Assembly (NCBI RefSeq): GCF_019704555.1
Contig: NZ_AP024745.1
Span: 2,104,001 to 2,168,000, forward strand
From: Actinoplanes sp. L3-i22
Lineage (GTDB): Bacteria > Actinomycetota > Actinomycetes > Mycobacteriales > Micromonosporaceae
Direction: 5' to 3'
Length of the DNA: 64,000 bases
The notes under the pieces are model-generated. The model had not been told where the DNA came from. It was given only the letters and a program-made list of their open reading frames with translations, and did not search any database. This document shows positions 43,187 to 52,389 of the stretch, piece by piece. The stretch's first letter is position 1. Each line of letters opens with the position of its first letter. Position numbers and translations under genes: made by a program.

Positions 43187-43759
43187 ATGCTCTACGGAAC
43201 CCCGACTGTGCGTCGCCGAGACGCCCAGCGCAACCGTGCGGCCATCGTCCTGGCTGCCGGCGAGGTGCTCACCGAGGGCGACCCGGTCGCCCTGATGCCG
43301 GAGATCGCCCGCCGGGCCGGCGTCGGTCAGGCCACGCTCTACCGGCACTTCCCGGACCGGCACGCGCTCACCGCCGCGGTCATCGAGCACCAGCTCGACC
43401 GCCTGGAGGAGGCCGCCGCCGGACTGGCCGCCCACCCGGAGCACTTCCGTCAGCTGCTGCGCTCGGTGCTGCACACCCAGATCGCCATGCGCGGGCTGGT
43501 CGTGCTGATCCGGCGCCTCGACGTGCCCACCCAGCACCGGTACCGCCAGCGTGCGCTGGCCGCGCTCGGCGGCCCGCTGCGCCGGGCCCGGGAGGCCGGC
43601 CACGTCCGCGCCGACCTGGTCCCGGACGACCTGGCGCTGCTGTTCACCATGGTCCAGGGCGTCGCCGAGGCCACCGGCGACGCGGCGAGCGCCCGGGCCG
43701 CCGCCGACCGCTCGGTGGACCTGATGCTCGACGGGATCTGTCTCACCGCCGCCGACTGA
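43187..43759 (+). CDS. TetR-family transcriptional regulator
   Basis: A 190-residue protein from the ATG at 43187, preceded by AAGGGGG; a GTG at 43178 is the alternative. The helix-turn-helix is at about 10-52 (RDAQRNRAAIVLAAGEVLTEG, then PEIARRAGVGQATLYRHFPDR). The C-terminal domain resembles the TetR group with SBP56-like linkage in other actinomycetes. The perfect palindrome 28 bases upstream is its likely operator. It is divergent from the sugar dehydrogenase operon and upstream of a histidine kinase gene; targets are not certain. Confidence 0.86.
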   Translation: MLYGTPTVRRRDAQRNRAAIVLAAGEVLTEGDPVALMPEIARRAGVGQATLYRHFPDRHALTAAVIEHQLDRLEEAAAGLAAHPEHFRQLLRSVLHTQIAMRGLVVLIRRLDVPTQHRYRQRALAALGGPLRRAREAGHVRADLVPDDLALLFTMVQGVAEATGDAASARAAADRSVDLMLDGICLTAAD

Positions 43760-43829
43760 CGCCGGGCGCTCAACTATTGCACCGACCCGCCGATCTCTGT
43801 CCTCGGACCGGACATGAGGGTGGGGCACT

Positions 43830-46316
43830 GTGCAGGTATCCGAGATCGGCGGGCTCGACGCGCAGGAGCGCGCCGAGCTGGAGCGACTGCGTCAGGCGGC
43901 CGAGCACGCCCCGGCCGAGGCGGAGCGCGCCGACCGGCGGACCCGGGCACTGCTCGCCGCCGTGGCGGCCCAGCGCGCCGTCACCGCCGTCGCCCAGGAC
44001 CGCGAGCGGGTGCTGCGGGTCGCCGCCGAGCAGGCGGTGGCCGCGTTCCCGGCCGCGTGCGGCGCGATGGTCGAGCTGATCGAGGACGACCTGCTGCGCT
44101 ACGTGGCCGGCGCCGGCATGCTCGCCGACCACGTCGGCAAGCACCAGACCATCGCCGACTCGGTCAGCGGCTCGGCGCTCGCCGACGGCCGGCCCACCCA
44201 CTGCACCGACGTCGAGACCGACGAGCGGGCCAGCGTCGGCATCTGCCGCGCCACCGGGGTCCGCTCGATGTGCGTGACCCCGCTCTACCACGGCGACCGG
44301 GCGATCGGCGTGCTCAAGATCGCCAGCAGCCGGCCGTACGCGTTCGACGCCGACGACGCGTACCACCTGGAGCTGGTCGCCGGCACGGTCGGCGCCGCGC
44401 TCCGGCACGCCGAGGACTACGAGGCCAACGTCGCGCTGCTCGCCGAGCGCACCGGGAACCTGGCCGCCCTGGAGGCGATCCAGACCCGCTTCCGGCACCT
44501 GTTCGAGAGCTCGCCGCTCGGCCTGAGCCTGTGCAGCCTGGAGGAGGCCACCTTCGGCCGGTTCCTGGAGGCGAACCCGGCGATGACCGAGATCACCGGC
44601 TACCCGGCCGACGAGCTGAGCGCGATGCGGTTCCACGACCTGCAGCACCCGGACGACGCCTCGCTCGCCGACTCCGCGCTGCGCAAGCTGGTGGCCAGCG
44701 ACGTCGAGACGATGAAGGTGGACCGGCGGTGCCTGCGCCGGGACGGGAACACCGTCTCGGTGGTGGTGCGGGTGGCGCGGGTCCGGGACGCGGCGGGCGA
44801 GGAGTTGCCGTACGTCGTGGTCCAGGTCGAGGACGTCACCGCGAGCCGCGCCGCGGACGCCGCGATGCACCGGCAGGCGCGCCTTCTCGAGCTGATCCCG
44901 GCCGCGGTGATCGTCCGGGACCTGGCCGGCGAGATCCTCTGGTGGAACAGCGGCGCGCAGCGGCTCTACGGCTGGTCGGCCGACGCCGCGCTGGGCCGGG
45001 TCACCCACCGGCTGTTCAACACCACGCACATCGGCGGCGCCACGGCCGAGGACCAGTGCGCGGCACTGGAGCGCGACGGGCACTGGGACGGCGAGATGCA
45101 GCACCTGACCGCCACCGGGCGCACCGTCACGGTGCTCAGCCGGCAGGTCGTGCACGAGCCGGCCGGCGGCGACGAGGTCCAGGTCCTGGAGATCAACACC
45201 GATGTCAGCGCGGCCCGGGCCGCGCAGCAGGCGGTCGCCCTCAACGAGCAGCGGTTCCGGGCCCAGTTCTCGCAGTCCGCGGTCGGCCAGGTGGTCCGGG
45301 GCCTGGACGGCACGCTGATCGCGGTCAACGAGGCGTTCGCCGGCATGCTCGGGCGCCGTACCGAGGAGTTGGTCGGGCACACGGTCGAGGAGCTGATGCA
45401 CCCCGACGACGCCGCGCTCGCGCACCGGCACATCGCCCGGCTGTTCACCGGGGAGGCCGACGCGTACGCCCACGAGGTCCGGCTGCGGCACGCCGAGGGC
45501 CACTGGCTCGACGCCGAGGCCACCATCTCGGTGGTCCGCGCCGCCGACTCGCGCCCCAAGCACCTGATCGTGGTGGCCACCGACATCTCCGCGCGCCGCG
45601 CCGCCGAACGCGCCCGCGACCAGGCGGCCGCCGCGCTCTCCGAGCGCAACCTCGAACTGGAGGCCGCCGACCAGCTCAAACTCGACATGATCGGGATGCT
45701 GGGCCACGAGATCAGCAACCCGCTGTCGTCCATCCTCGGCTACAGCGAGATCCTCGCCGGCGCGATGGACCCGGCCGACCCGCACACCCGCCAGATCAAG
45801 ATCATCAACCGGCAGGCGGAGCGGCTCGACGAGATCGTCCGCGAGGTGCTGGCGATGGTCACCCTCGACGCCGGCAACATCAACGCGGTCCGGAAAAACC
45901 TTTCCTTGCGTACGGAGGTGGCCCGCGCCCTGGACGCCACCGACAACCGGCACGTCGAGGTGACCGGGCCGGACGCCGAGGTGCTGTTCAATCCGTCCCA
46001 CCTGCAGCAGATCGTGGTCAACCTGCTCTCCAACGCCGCCAAGTACGCCGGCGGGGCGAGCGCGCTGCGGATCGGGGCCGGCGGCGGCCGGATCCACCTG
46101 CGGATCGAGGACACCGGCCCCGGGGTCCCGGCCGAGTTCCAGCCCCGGCTGTTCGAACGGCTGGCCCGCGCCGACCAGACCGCCGGGACGATCCGCGGGA
46201 CCGGACTCGGCCTGTACATCGTCCGCAGCCTGGCCCGGGCCAACGCGGCCGACGTCCGCTACGAGCCGAACCCGGCCGGCGGCTCGGTCTTCGTCGTCGA
46301 GGCCGCCGCCGGGTAG
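43830..46316 (+). CDS. Multi-PAS sensor histidine kinase
   Basis: An 828-residue cytoplasmic kinase from a GTG. A coiled N-terminus leads to a GAF domain (about 45-200), then three PAS domains (about 225-345, 350-470, 480-600). The HisKA domain follows with H626 in MLGHEISNPLSS, and the HATPase domain has NLLSNAAKYA (N box), DTGPGVP and GTGLGLYIV. There is no membrane segment and no receiver domain. The cognate response regulator is not next door, so it is an orphan kinase. The GAF/PAS set suggests intracellular redox, gas or ligand sensing; the signal cannot be read. Confidence 0.92.
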   Translation: MQVSEIGGLDAQERAELERLRQAAEHAPAEAERADRRTRALLAAVAAQRAVTAVAQDRERVLRVAAEQAVAAFPAACGAMVELIEDDLLRYVAGAGMLADHVGKHQTIADSVSGSALADGRPTHCTDVETDERASVGICRATGVRSMCVTPLYHGDRAIGVLKIASSRPYAFDADDAYHLELVAGTVGAALRHAEDYEANVALLAERTGNLAALEAIQTRFRHLFESSPLGLSLCSLEEATFGRFLEANPAMTEITGYPADELSAMRFHDLQHPDDASLADSALRKLVASDVETMKVDRRCLRRDGNTVSVVVRVARVRDAAGEELPYVVVQVEDVTASRAADAAMHRQARLLELIPAAVIVRDLAGEILWWNSGAQRLYGWSADAALGRVTHRLFNTTHIGGATAEDQCAALERDGHWDGEMQHLTATGRTVTVLSRQVVHEPAGGDEVQVLEINTDVSAARAAQQAVALNEQRFRAQFSQSAVGQVVRGLDGTLIAVNEAFAGMLGRRTEELVGHTVEELMHPDDAALAHRHIARLFTGEADAYAHEVRLRHAEGHWLDAEATISVVRAADSRPKHLIVVATDISARRAAERARDQAAAALSERNLELEAADQLKLDMIGMLGHEISNPLSSILGYSEILAGAMDPADPHTRQIKIINRQAERLDEIVREVLAMVTLDAGNINAVRKNLSLRTEVARALDATDNRHVEVTGPDAEVLFNPSHLQQIVVNLLSNAAKYAGGASALRIGAGGGRIHLRIEDTGPGVPAEFQPRLFERLARADQTAGTIRGTGLGLYIVRSLARANAADVRYEPNPAGGSVFVVEAAAG

Positions 46317-46326
46317 GCCCGGTTGC

Positions 46327-47334
46327 TCAGAACACCACCGTCCAGCCCTCGCGGGCCTGGTCGGCGGTGTAGGCGACGCCGTCGACCTTCAGGCCGGCCG
46401 CGTCCAGCAGGGTGATCGTGCCGCCCCGGTTGCCGAGCGCGACCGGCGCCGCGACCGGCACCGGCAGCGCCGCACCCGCGGGCAGCCGGCCCCGCAGCGG
46501 CAGCCGGTTGGTGGCCCGGTCCAGCAGGGCCCAGCCGGTCAGGTCGATCTCGGCCGGCGACGCGTTGAGCAGCGTGACCGTCTCCGCCTCGGGGGCCGGG
46601 CCGACCGGGTTGACCAGGGCGGCGACGATCCGGACCAGGTGATCGGGCTCGCCGGGGCCGGGCGTGGGCGCCGGGCCGGGCGACGGGATCTCCGGCAGGC
46701 GATGACCGGTGATGTCGTCGGTGTGCCAGGCCTGGTTCTGGAAGGCCAGGAAGATCGCCACCCACCGGTCGCCGAACCGCAGCAGCAACCCGCCGTCCTG
46801 GAAGACGCCGTCGTCACCGGCGAACCGGCCGTCGTTGCCCTGGTTCATGTGGACGTCGTGCACGCCGTTGCCCGGCGCGAAGTGGAAGATCTTGTCGGCG
46901 ATCGTCTCCGGACCCCAGGCCTGGCCGAAGATGTACGCCCGGGCCGTGGCGTCGCCGAGCGCGCGGCTGACGTAGTGGTCGAGCAGGTCGCCGAGATCGT
47001 TCTCCGGCCCGGGCTCGGCGGTCGGCACCGGGCGCATGTCCTGGCGCTGGAAGAGGTTGCCGCGGATGTAGTCCAGCGCCGGGCCGCCCGGGCGGCTCTC
47101 CAACTCGGTGAACCCGTCCGGCAGCGCGGTCAGCCGGTCCAGCAGCGGGTGCGCGAAATCGTCCACCGCGGCGAAGAGCAGCTCGGGCGGGGACGACTGG
47201 GAACGCACGTTGACGGCGGCCCGGTAATCGGTGCCGGCCGCTCGTAGGTGGATCTGATAATGCGGGGTGTCGGTGGTCTCGATCCGGCGGTCGATCACGG
47301 CCGCCCGGAGAACGCCGTACCGTTTGATCGGCAT
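46327..47334 (-). CDS. DUF2278 (YukJ-like) protein with lamin-tail domain
   Basis: A 335-residue protein starting MPIKRYGVLRAAVID, the hallmark opening of the DUF2278/YukJ family. The first 215 residues match that domain (GNGVHDVHMNQGN and DGGLLLRFGDRWVAIFLAFQNQAWHTD). A Pro linker (about 220-230) leads to a lamin-tail-like beta domain (about 235-335: IVAALVNPVGPAPEAETVTLLNAS, then LTGWALLD). There is no signal peptide. DUF2278 has no assigned chemistry. The gene ends 10 bases from the convergent histidine kinase and shares a divergent promoter region with the next gene. Confidence 0.8.
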   Translation of the reverse strand: MPIKRYGVLRAAVIDRRIETTDTPHYQIHLRAAGTDYRAAVNVRSQSSPPELLFAAVDDFAHPLLDRLTALPDGFTELESRPGGPALDYIRGNLFQRQDMRPVPTAEPGPENDLGDLLDHYVSRALGDATARAYIFGQAWGPETIADKIFHFAPGNGVHDVHMNQGNDGRFAGDDGVFQDGGLLLRFGDRWVAIFLAFQNQAWHTDDITGHRLPEIPSPGPAPTPGPGEPDHLVRIVAALVNPVGPAPEAETVTLLNASPAEIDLTGWALLDRATNRLPLRGRLPAGAALPVPVAAPVALGNRGGTITLLDAAGLKVDGVAYTADQAREGWTVVF

Positions 47335-47433
47335 GCCGGGCAGTCAACCCGCTGCTCGCGGGGCCCGTCAATCAGCCGATCTTCCAGTGTGGAATGGTAG
47401 ATCCGGCGTCGCTCACCGGACATGTCGAATTCA

Positions 47434-47462
47434 TTGACAGCTATGGTGGCCGCGCCTAATGT
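47434..47462 (+). promoter_or_regulatory. Housekeeping-type promoter
   Basis: TTGACA (47434-47439) and TAATGT (47457-47462) are separated by 17 bases, 45 bases ahead of the ATG at 47508. The -35 is perfect and the -10 acceptable for the principal actinobacterial sigma factor. It should drive the small membrane protein gene. Confidence 0.65.
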
Positions 47463-47507
47463 CGCCTCGATTTCGCCCGGCGGTGGCGTGCGACCTGGAG
47501 GGTGTCC

Positions 47508-48143
47508 ATGAGTCTGTCGTCGATGGCGGAGGACGCCGCCCTGCGCCTGCAGGGCACCCCCGGCGCCTCCCCGAAAGCGGCGGCCGCCACCGCGGCCGCG
47601 GTCACCGCCGACGAGATGTCCCGCGGCGCCGAGCCCGGCGCGGCCAAGACCGCCGGGGAGAACGCGGCCCGCTCGTCCGCCGGCACCAGCGTCGCCGGCT
47701 CGGTGCTGACCCAGCTGGTGAAGTACGTGCCGACCGAGACGATCTCGGTCTACCTGGCCGTGCAGGCCGCGCTCGGCACCGTCTCCGCGCCGGCCGGGCA
47801 GGCCCAGTGCCAGGCCGGCTTCACCGCGCGCTGGGTGTGGCTGATCGTCCTCGCGGCGGCGACCGTGCTGCTCACGGTCGGGTTGTCGTATCGCAGCCAG
47901 AAGCAGGTCGCGCCGAACGCCCGGTTCAAGCTCCCGCTCGTCGAGTCGGCGGCGGCGACCTCGGCGTTCCTGGTGTGGGCGCTGGCGTTGCCGACCACGC
48001 CGCTGAACGACTTCTGCGGCTACGACGCGCGCGCCTGGGGGCCGGTCCTGCTGCTCGCCGGGACGACGATCATCGCGACCACGGCGTACGTCTTCGGCAA
48101 GACCATCACCTGGGAGAAGGTCCTCCAGGACGACGCCCGCTGA
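47508..48143 (+). CDS. Small polytopic membrane protein, unrecognised
   Basis: A 211-residue protein; the ATG at 47508 has GGAGG eight bases ahead, better than the GTG at 47502. An Ala-rich soluble N-terminus of about 65 residues precedes four hydrophobic segments (WVWLIVLAAATVLLTVGL is one, LLLAGTTIIATTAYVFG the last). Two Cys flank the extracellular loops. I recognise no family. The gene has a good promoter of its own. Its 3' end overlaps the convergent gene by 38 bases. Confidence 0.65.
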   Translation: MSLSSMAEDAALRLQGTPGASPKAAAATAAAVTADEMSRGAEPGAAKTAGENAARSSAGTSVAGSVLTQLVKYVPTETISVYLAVQAALGTVSAPAGQAQCQAGFTARWVWLIVLAAATVLLTVGLSYRSQKQVAPNARFKLPLVESAAATSAFLVWALALPTTPLNDFCGYDARAWGPVLLLAGTTIIATTAYVFGKTITWEKVLQDDAR

Positions 48144-48579
48144 CCGGTCCCCAGACGGCTGGCTCGGGCAACCGGATCGCCGCGGCGACGAGCAGTGAGC
48201 CGGGGAACCAGGCGACGAGCCAGATGTCCCACAGGCCGAAGCCGACGATGAGGCTGAGGTACATCCACGGCAGCCAGCCCAGGGCCAGGAAGGCGAAGCT
48301 GAGGGCGCGGAAGCCGGCCCGGCGGCCGCGACGGCCGTGCTTCCACAGCAGGCGTAGCGACACATTTCCGGCGCCGAGCCCGCACAGCAGGCCGTAGGCC
48401 AACGCCTCCACGAGATAGTGCTCGCGCTCCCCGGGTGACAGGTAACGGAACACGAGCGCGGCGAACAGAATCTGCGGAACCACGGTGTAGGCCGTGATCC
48501 AGATGCGTCGCCACCGGACGAAGTCGGCCCGGCTGTAACTGATGATTCCGCCCATGGTGGCGGGAATTCCGCGAGCCAT
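48106..48579 (-). CDS. Small membrane protein, unrecognised
   Basis: A 157-residue protein from the ATG at 48579, with GGTGGAG directly ahead; the frame runs on upstream but without a better start. Four hydrophobic helices are predicted (IWITAYTVVPQILFAALVF first, WLVAWFPGSLLVAAAIRL last), with a basic loop KHGRRGRRAGFR on the inside. The C-terminal 13 codons overlap the convergent gene. No family or function is apparent; it may be a small solute or stress-related membrane protein. Confidence 0.6.
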   Translation of the reverse strand: MARGIPATMGGIISYSRADFVRWRRIWITAYTVVPQILFAALVFRYLSPGEREHYLVEALAYGLLCGLGAGNVSLRLLWKHGRRGRRAGFRALSFAFLALGWLPWMYLSLIVGFGLWDIWLVAWFPGSLLVAAAIRLPEPAVWGPVSGRRPGGPSPR

Positions 48580-48685
48580 CTCCACCCCCGTGAAGTCGAT
48601 GGGCGGGATCGTAGCGATCGCGTTCTGAGCTGCGGAAAGCGGATCATGAATGCGTTCGTATTGTCGTGATCGTGCCGTCGAAGGA

Positions 48686-49573
48686 ATGGTGGGGGATGTG
48701 AAGGCAATGGTCCGCATCGATGACGGAATCCGGTTGCGGACGTGGACGACCGGGACGGCGACGCCGGCGCCCGCGGTGGTGCTGCTGCACGGCGGGCCGG
48801 GGCTGTGGGACTACCTGGCGCCGGTCGCGGCGATGCTGGACCCGCTGACCGTGGTGCACCGGTTCGATCAGCGCGGGTGCGGCGGCTCGGACGCGTCGGG
48901 GGAGCAGTCGATCGCCCGCTACCTGGCGGACCTGGAAGCGCTCCGGCACCACTGGGGACACGAGCGGTGGGTGGTGATCGGCCACTCGTTCGGGGCGACG
49001 CTGGCGCTCCACTATGCCTTCGAGCATCCCGGCCGGGTCGCCGCCCTGGGCTATCTCAGCGGCGTCGGGGTGGGCGATTGGCGGGGCGCCTTCCGGGCGG
49101 AATGGCTGCGGCGCACGACGGTGGCGCAGCGGGAGCGACTGGCCGAGCTGGCGGCGCGGCGCGACCGGGACCCGGCCGAGGAGGCCGAGTTCCGGGCGCT
49201 GTGCTGGTTCACCGATCACGCCGACCCGGTGGACGGGTGGCGGTGGGCTCGCGAGGACGCCCGGGTGGAGCACCCGATCAACTGGGGCGCGAACCGGGCA
49301 CTGATGGCCGAGACCCGGCGGTGGTCCGACGACGAGGTGCTCGCGCGGGCGGGCCGGCTCGGCATGCCCTGCCGGTTCGTCCACGGGGAGCGGGACCCGC
49401 GGCCGGGCCGGACGGTTGCCGACCTGGCCGCGGCGGTCCCGGACGCCCGCTTCCACGTGCTGCCCGGCGCCGGCCACCACCCGTGGCGGGAGCGTCCCGC
49501 GGATCTGAAGCGGCTGCTCCAGGAGCTGATCGGGCGCCGTGCCCGGGAACGGGCGGCGGATCAGGCGCGGTAG
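48686..49573 (+). CDS. Alpha/beta hydrolase, proline iminopeptidase type (S33)
   Basis: A 295-residue hydrolase if started at the ATG at 48686; an ATG at 48707 with AAGG ahead is equally possible. HGGPG forms the oxyanion hole, DQRGCGGS follows the S33 pattern, GHSFGAT holds the nucleophile Ser, and the acid and base are in ERDP and GAGHHPW. The enzyme resembles proline iminopeptidases, which release N-terminal Pro, but many relatives act on small esters or amides. It is cytoplasmic. It converges on the SDR gene with 13 bases of overlap. Confidence 0.85.
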   Translation: MVGDVKAMVRIDDGIRLRTWTTGTATPAPAVVLLHGGPGLWDYLAPVAAMLDPLTVVHRFDQRGCGGSDASGEQSIARYLADLEALRHHWGHERWVVIGHSFGATLALHYAFEHPGRVAALGYLSGVGVGDWRGAFRAEWLRRTTVAQRERLAELAARRDRDPAEEAEFRALCWFTDHADPVDGWRWAREDARVEHPINWGANRALMAETRRWSDDEVLARAGRLGMPCRFVHGERDPRPGRTVADLAAAVPDARFHVLPGAGHHPWRERPADLKRLLQELIGRRARERAADQAR

Positions 49574-50448
49574 TGGCCGGCCGCCAGGTCCTCCAGCAGG
49601 GTCGGGTGGGTCGGCTTCCAGCCGAGGTGCTGCTGGGTCGCCTCGCTCGACACCTGCGAGTCCAGCGCGAACAGCCGGCCGATCCAGCCGAAGTGCTCGT
49701 CGACCCGGCTGTCCGGAATTGATTCCACCGGCACGTCCTGGCTCCGGCCGATCGCCTCGGCGATCTCCTTGGTGGGGATACCCGGCTCGGCGGTGATGTG
49801 CAGGATCGGGCCGGCCGACGGGTCCTCGATCGCCAGGCGGATCGCCGACGCGGCGTCGCGCACGTGCACGGCCGGCCAGTGACTGGCGCCGTCACCGACG
49901 TACCCGGAAATGCCCTTGTCTTTTGCGATCTTGGCGAGGAACGCGGTGAAGCCGTAGTCGCCCGCGCCGTGCACGGTGGGTGCGAAGCGGGCGATCAGCG
50001 GGCGCACCCCGCGGTCCGCCAGAGCGAGCGCGACCAGCGCGTTCGCCTGCCGCGGGTGGCCGGACGCGTCCGGCGCGTCCGGCTCGGTGAGGACCCGGCC
50101 GGGGCCGGCGCCGAGGACGCCGGAGGCGATCAACAGCGGCCGGCCGGTGCCCGCCAGGCCGGCGCCGAGCGCCTCGATGGCCTTGCGGTCGGTCTCCGCG
50201 GCGTCGGCCATCCGGGAGAAGTCGTGGTTGTAGCCGAGGTGGACGACGCCGTCCGAGTCCGCGGCGGCGGACCGCAGCGCCTCCGGGTCGTCGATGGTGC
50301 CGCGGAGGACCGACGCGCCGAGCGCGGCGATCCGGTCGGCGGCGGCGTCCGAGCGGGCCAGGCCGGTGACCTGGTGACCGGAATTGAGCAGTTCGGTGAC
50401 GGTGGCGGAGCCGATCCAGCCGCTGGCGCCGGTGACGAAGACATGCAT
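49561..50448 (-). CDS. NAD(P)-dependent SDR oxidoreductase
   Basis: A 295-residue extended SDR from the ATG at 50448, with GGAGG ahead. MHVFVTGASGWIGSA is the nucleotide-binding start. HLGYNHDFSRM and the long C-terminal domain resemble the YeeZ/dihydroflavonol-reductase-like group, although the usual catalytic YxxxK is not obvious. It likely reduces or isomerises a small carbonyl compound. It is divergent from a TetR gene with a tandem palindromic operator between them, so it is probably induced by the compound that TetR binds. Confidence 0.83.
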   Translation of the reverse strand: MHVFVTGASGWIGSATVTELLNSGHQVTGLARSDAAADRIAALGASVLRGTIDDPEALRSAAADSDGVVHLGYNHDFSRMADAAETDRKAIEALGAGLAGTGRPLLIASGVLGAGPGRVLTEPDAPDASGHPRQANALVALALADRGVRPLIARFAPTVHGAGDYGFTAFLAKIAKDKGISGYVGDGASHWPAVHVRDAASAIRLAIEDPSAGPILHITAEPGIPTKEIAEAIGRSQDVPVESIPDSRVDEHFGWIGRLFALDSQVSSEATQQHLGWKPTHPTLLEDLAAGHYRA

Positions 50449-50465
50449 GACAGCCTCCACAGGAC

Positions 50466-50520
50466 GTGATGTCACTTGATGACATCACCATAGCGCATGT
50501 GATGTCACTTGATGACATGG
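50466..50520. promoter_or_regulatory. Tandem palindromic operators between SDR and tetR genes
   Basis: GTGATGTCA-CTTGA-TGACATCAC (50466-50488) is a perfect 9-5-9 inverted repeat. A near copy at 50499-50520 starts 33 bases later, three helical turns, with one arm imperfect. The pair fills the 85-base gap between the divergent genes and should bind the neighbouring TetR protein. Confidence 0.75.
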
Positions 50521-50533
50521 CTACGATCACGGG

Positions 50534-51097
50534 ATGGTGCGCTGGGAGCCGGGAGCCGGTGGACGTCTGCGGGAAGCGGCGATGGAGCTGTACGTCGAGC
50601 GCGGCTTCGAGCAGACCACGGTGGCCGAGATCGCCCAGCGGGCCGGGGTCACCGCCCGGACGTTCTTCCGGCACTTCGCGGACAAGCGGGAGGTGCTCTT
50701 CGCCGGCTCGGAGGAGCTGTCGAAAGGGCTGGTCCAGGCGATCGCCGAGGTGCCGGCCGGGGCGGGCGCGATGGCGGCGATCGCGGTCGCGCTGGACGCC
50801 GGCGCGGACTTCCTCGGGCTCGACCACACCCGGTCCCGGCAGCGTCAGTCGATCATCGAGGCCAACCCGGAGCTGCTGGAACGCGAGCTGATCAAGATGG
50901 CGCGACTGGGCCGGGCGCTCGCCGACGGGTTGCGGGCGCGCGGGGTCGGCGATCCGGAGGCGGCGCTCGCGGCGGAGACCGGGATCGTCGTGGTGCGGGT
51001 CGCGTTCGGCCGCTGGGTGTCCGAAACCGATCCCGGCGACCTGAAGGCCGTCATGCGCGACACGCTGGCCGCCTTGCGCACCGTGACAAAAGCCTAG
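50534..51097 (+). CDS. TetR-family repressor of the divergent SDR gene
   Basis: A 187-residue regulator. The helix-turn-helix is at about 9-52 (GRLREAAMELYVERGFEQTTVAEIAQRAGVTARTFFRHFADK), and a typical helical ligand domain follows. The ATG lies 13 bases after the second operator, so binding would block its own transcription as well as that of the SDR gene. Its stop overlaps the convergent permease stop by four bases. The inducer is unknown, perhaps the SDR substrate. Confidence 0.9.
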   Translation: MVRWEPGAGGRLREAAMELYVERGFEQTTVAEIAQRAGVTARTFFRHFADKREVLFAGSEELSKGLVQAIAEVPAGAGAMAAIAVALDAGADFLGLDHTRSRQRQSIIEANPELLERELIKMARLGRALADGLRARGVGDPEAALAAETGIVVVRVAFGRWVSETDPGDLKAVMRDTLAALRTVTKA

Positions 51098-52386
51098 GCA
51101 ACGCCGGTGAGGCGCAGGCCGGCCCAGAGTGCCACGACCGCCGCGACCAGGCACAACGGCACGGTCGCCAACCCCAGCAACAAGAATTCCGAAGTACGCG
51201 GGGCGGCGTCCCGAGCGTGCAGGATCCGCCGCCAGAGCAGCGTCGCCAGCGACCCGACATAGGTCAGGTTCGGTCCCACGTTCACCCCGATCAGCACCGC
51301 CAGCAGCAGCCCGGGGGAGTGCGCCGCGGCCGGCAGCAGCACCAGCGTGGCCGGCAGGTTGTTCAGCAGGTTCGCGAGCAGCGCCGCCAGCCCGGCCACG
51401 GCCAGCAGCGCAAGCAGGTCGCTGTGCCGCGGGACCAGCCCGTCGATCCAGTCGCCGAGCCCGTTGGTCCGCACCGCCAGCACCACCACGCCGAGCCCGA
51501 GCACGAACGCGCAGAACATCGGGTTCGCCTCGGCGAGCAGGGTGCCGACCCGGACCCGGCCGCGGCGCAGCAGCGGCACCGCCAGCGCGAGGGCCCCGGC
51601 CGCCGCCACCCAGGCCGGCTCGACCCCGAGCGGCTGTAGCGCGGCGAACCCGGCGAGCGTCGCGGCCAGCACGACCAGGGCGTACTTCGGCGCGGGCCCG
51701 GGCGCGGGCGGCTCCGAGGCGCGGCCGCGCAGGTCCCGGGCGAAGAAGAGGCGGAAGATCACGTACTCGACGGCGATCACCGCGAGCCACGGCACCGCCA
51801 TCAGCGCCGCGAATCCGGCGAAGCTGAGCCCGCTGGCCGCGAACGCCAGCAGGTTCGTCAGGTTCGAGACCGGCAGCAGCAGCGACGCGGAGTTCGCCAG
51901 GTGCGTGCAGGCGTAGACGTGCGGGCGCGGCCGGACCCCGGCACGCGCGGCGACGGTCAGCACGACCGGGGTGAGCAGCACGACCGTGGCGTCCAGGCTG
52001 AGCACCGCGGTGGTCAGCGCGGCCGCCGCGAAGACCGCGGTCAGCAGCCGTCTCGGACGGCCGCGGCCGAAGCGGGCGACGGCGGTGCCGGCCCACTCGA
52101 ACACCCCGTGCACCTCGGCGAGGTGCGCCAGGACCAGGACGGCGGCGAGGAACAGCACGGTCGGGAGCAACGCCCGTACCTCGTCGAAAGCCTCGCCGGG
52201 GGCGACCAGGTGGAAAAGGACGCAGATCAGCGCCGCGGGAACCGCGGCGACCGCTTCGGGAAGACCGCGCGGCCGGGCGACGGCGAAACCGAGCACCGCG
52301 CCCAGCAGCACGAGCGCGACGATCGTGGACACCGCCGCAGCCTGCCCGATCCGGCCCGCGGACAAACCAGCGGGGGCCGGAGTCAC
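51094..52386 (-). CDS. ArsB/SLC13-type permease
   Basis: A 430-residue membrane protein with about eleven helices. SLDATVVLLTPVVLTVAAR and the second-half counterpart LANLLNNLPATLVLLP carry the conserved hairpin features of the ArsB/NhaD ion-transporter superfamily. ArsB extrudes arsenite; relatives carry dicarboxylates or exchange sodium, so the ion is uncertain, and no arsR or arsenate reductase gene lies here. It starts three bases after the stop of the CNNM-like gene, making a two-gene operon. Confidence 0.82.
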   Translation of the reverse strand: MTPAPAGLSAGRIGQAAAVSTIVALVLLGAVLGFAVARPRGLPEAVAAVPAALICVLFHLVAPGEAFDEVRALLPTVLFLAAVLVLAHLAEVHGVFEWAGTAVARFGRGRPRRLLTAVFAAAALTTAVLSLDATVVLLTPVVLTVAARAGVRPRPHVYACTHLANSASLLLPVSNLTNLLAFAASGLSFAGFAALMAVPWLAVIAVEYVIFRLFFARDLRGRASEPPAPGPAPKYALVVLAATLAGFAALQPLGVEPAWVAAAGALALAVPLLRRGRVRVGTLLAEANPMFCAFVLGLGVVVLAVRTNGLGDWIDGLVPRHSDLLALLAVAGLAALLANLLNNLPATLVLLPAAAHSPGLLLAVLIGVNVGPNLTYVGSLATLLWRRILHARDAAPRTSEFLLLGLATVPLCLVAAVVALWAGLRLTGVA

Positions 52387-52389
52387 ATG

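Noticed and set aside
48686..49573. Alpha/beta hydrolase as the missing OleB
   Set aside because: It has proline-iminopeptidase motifs, a Ser nucleophile rather than the haloalkane-dehalogenase-like Asp of OleB, and lies 20 kb away.
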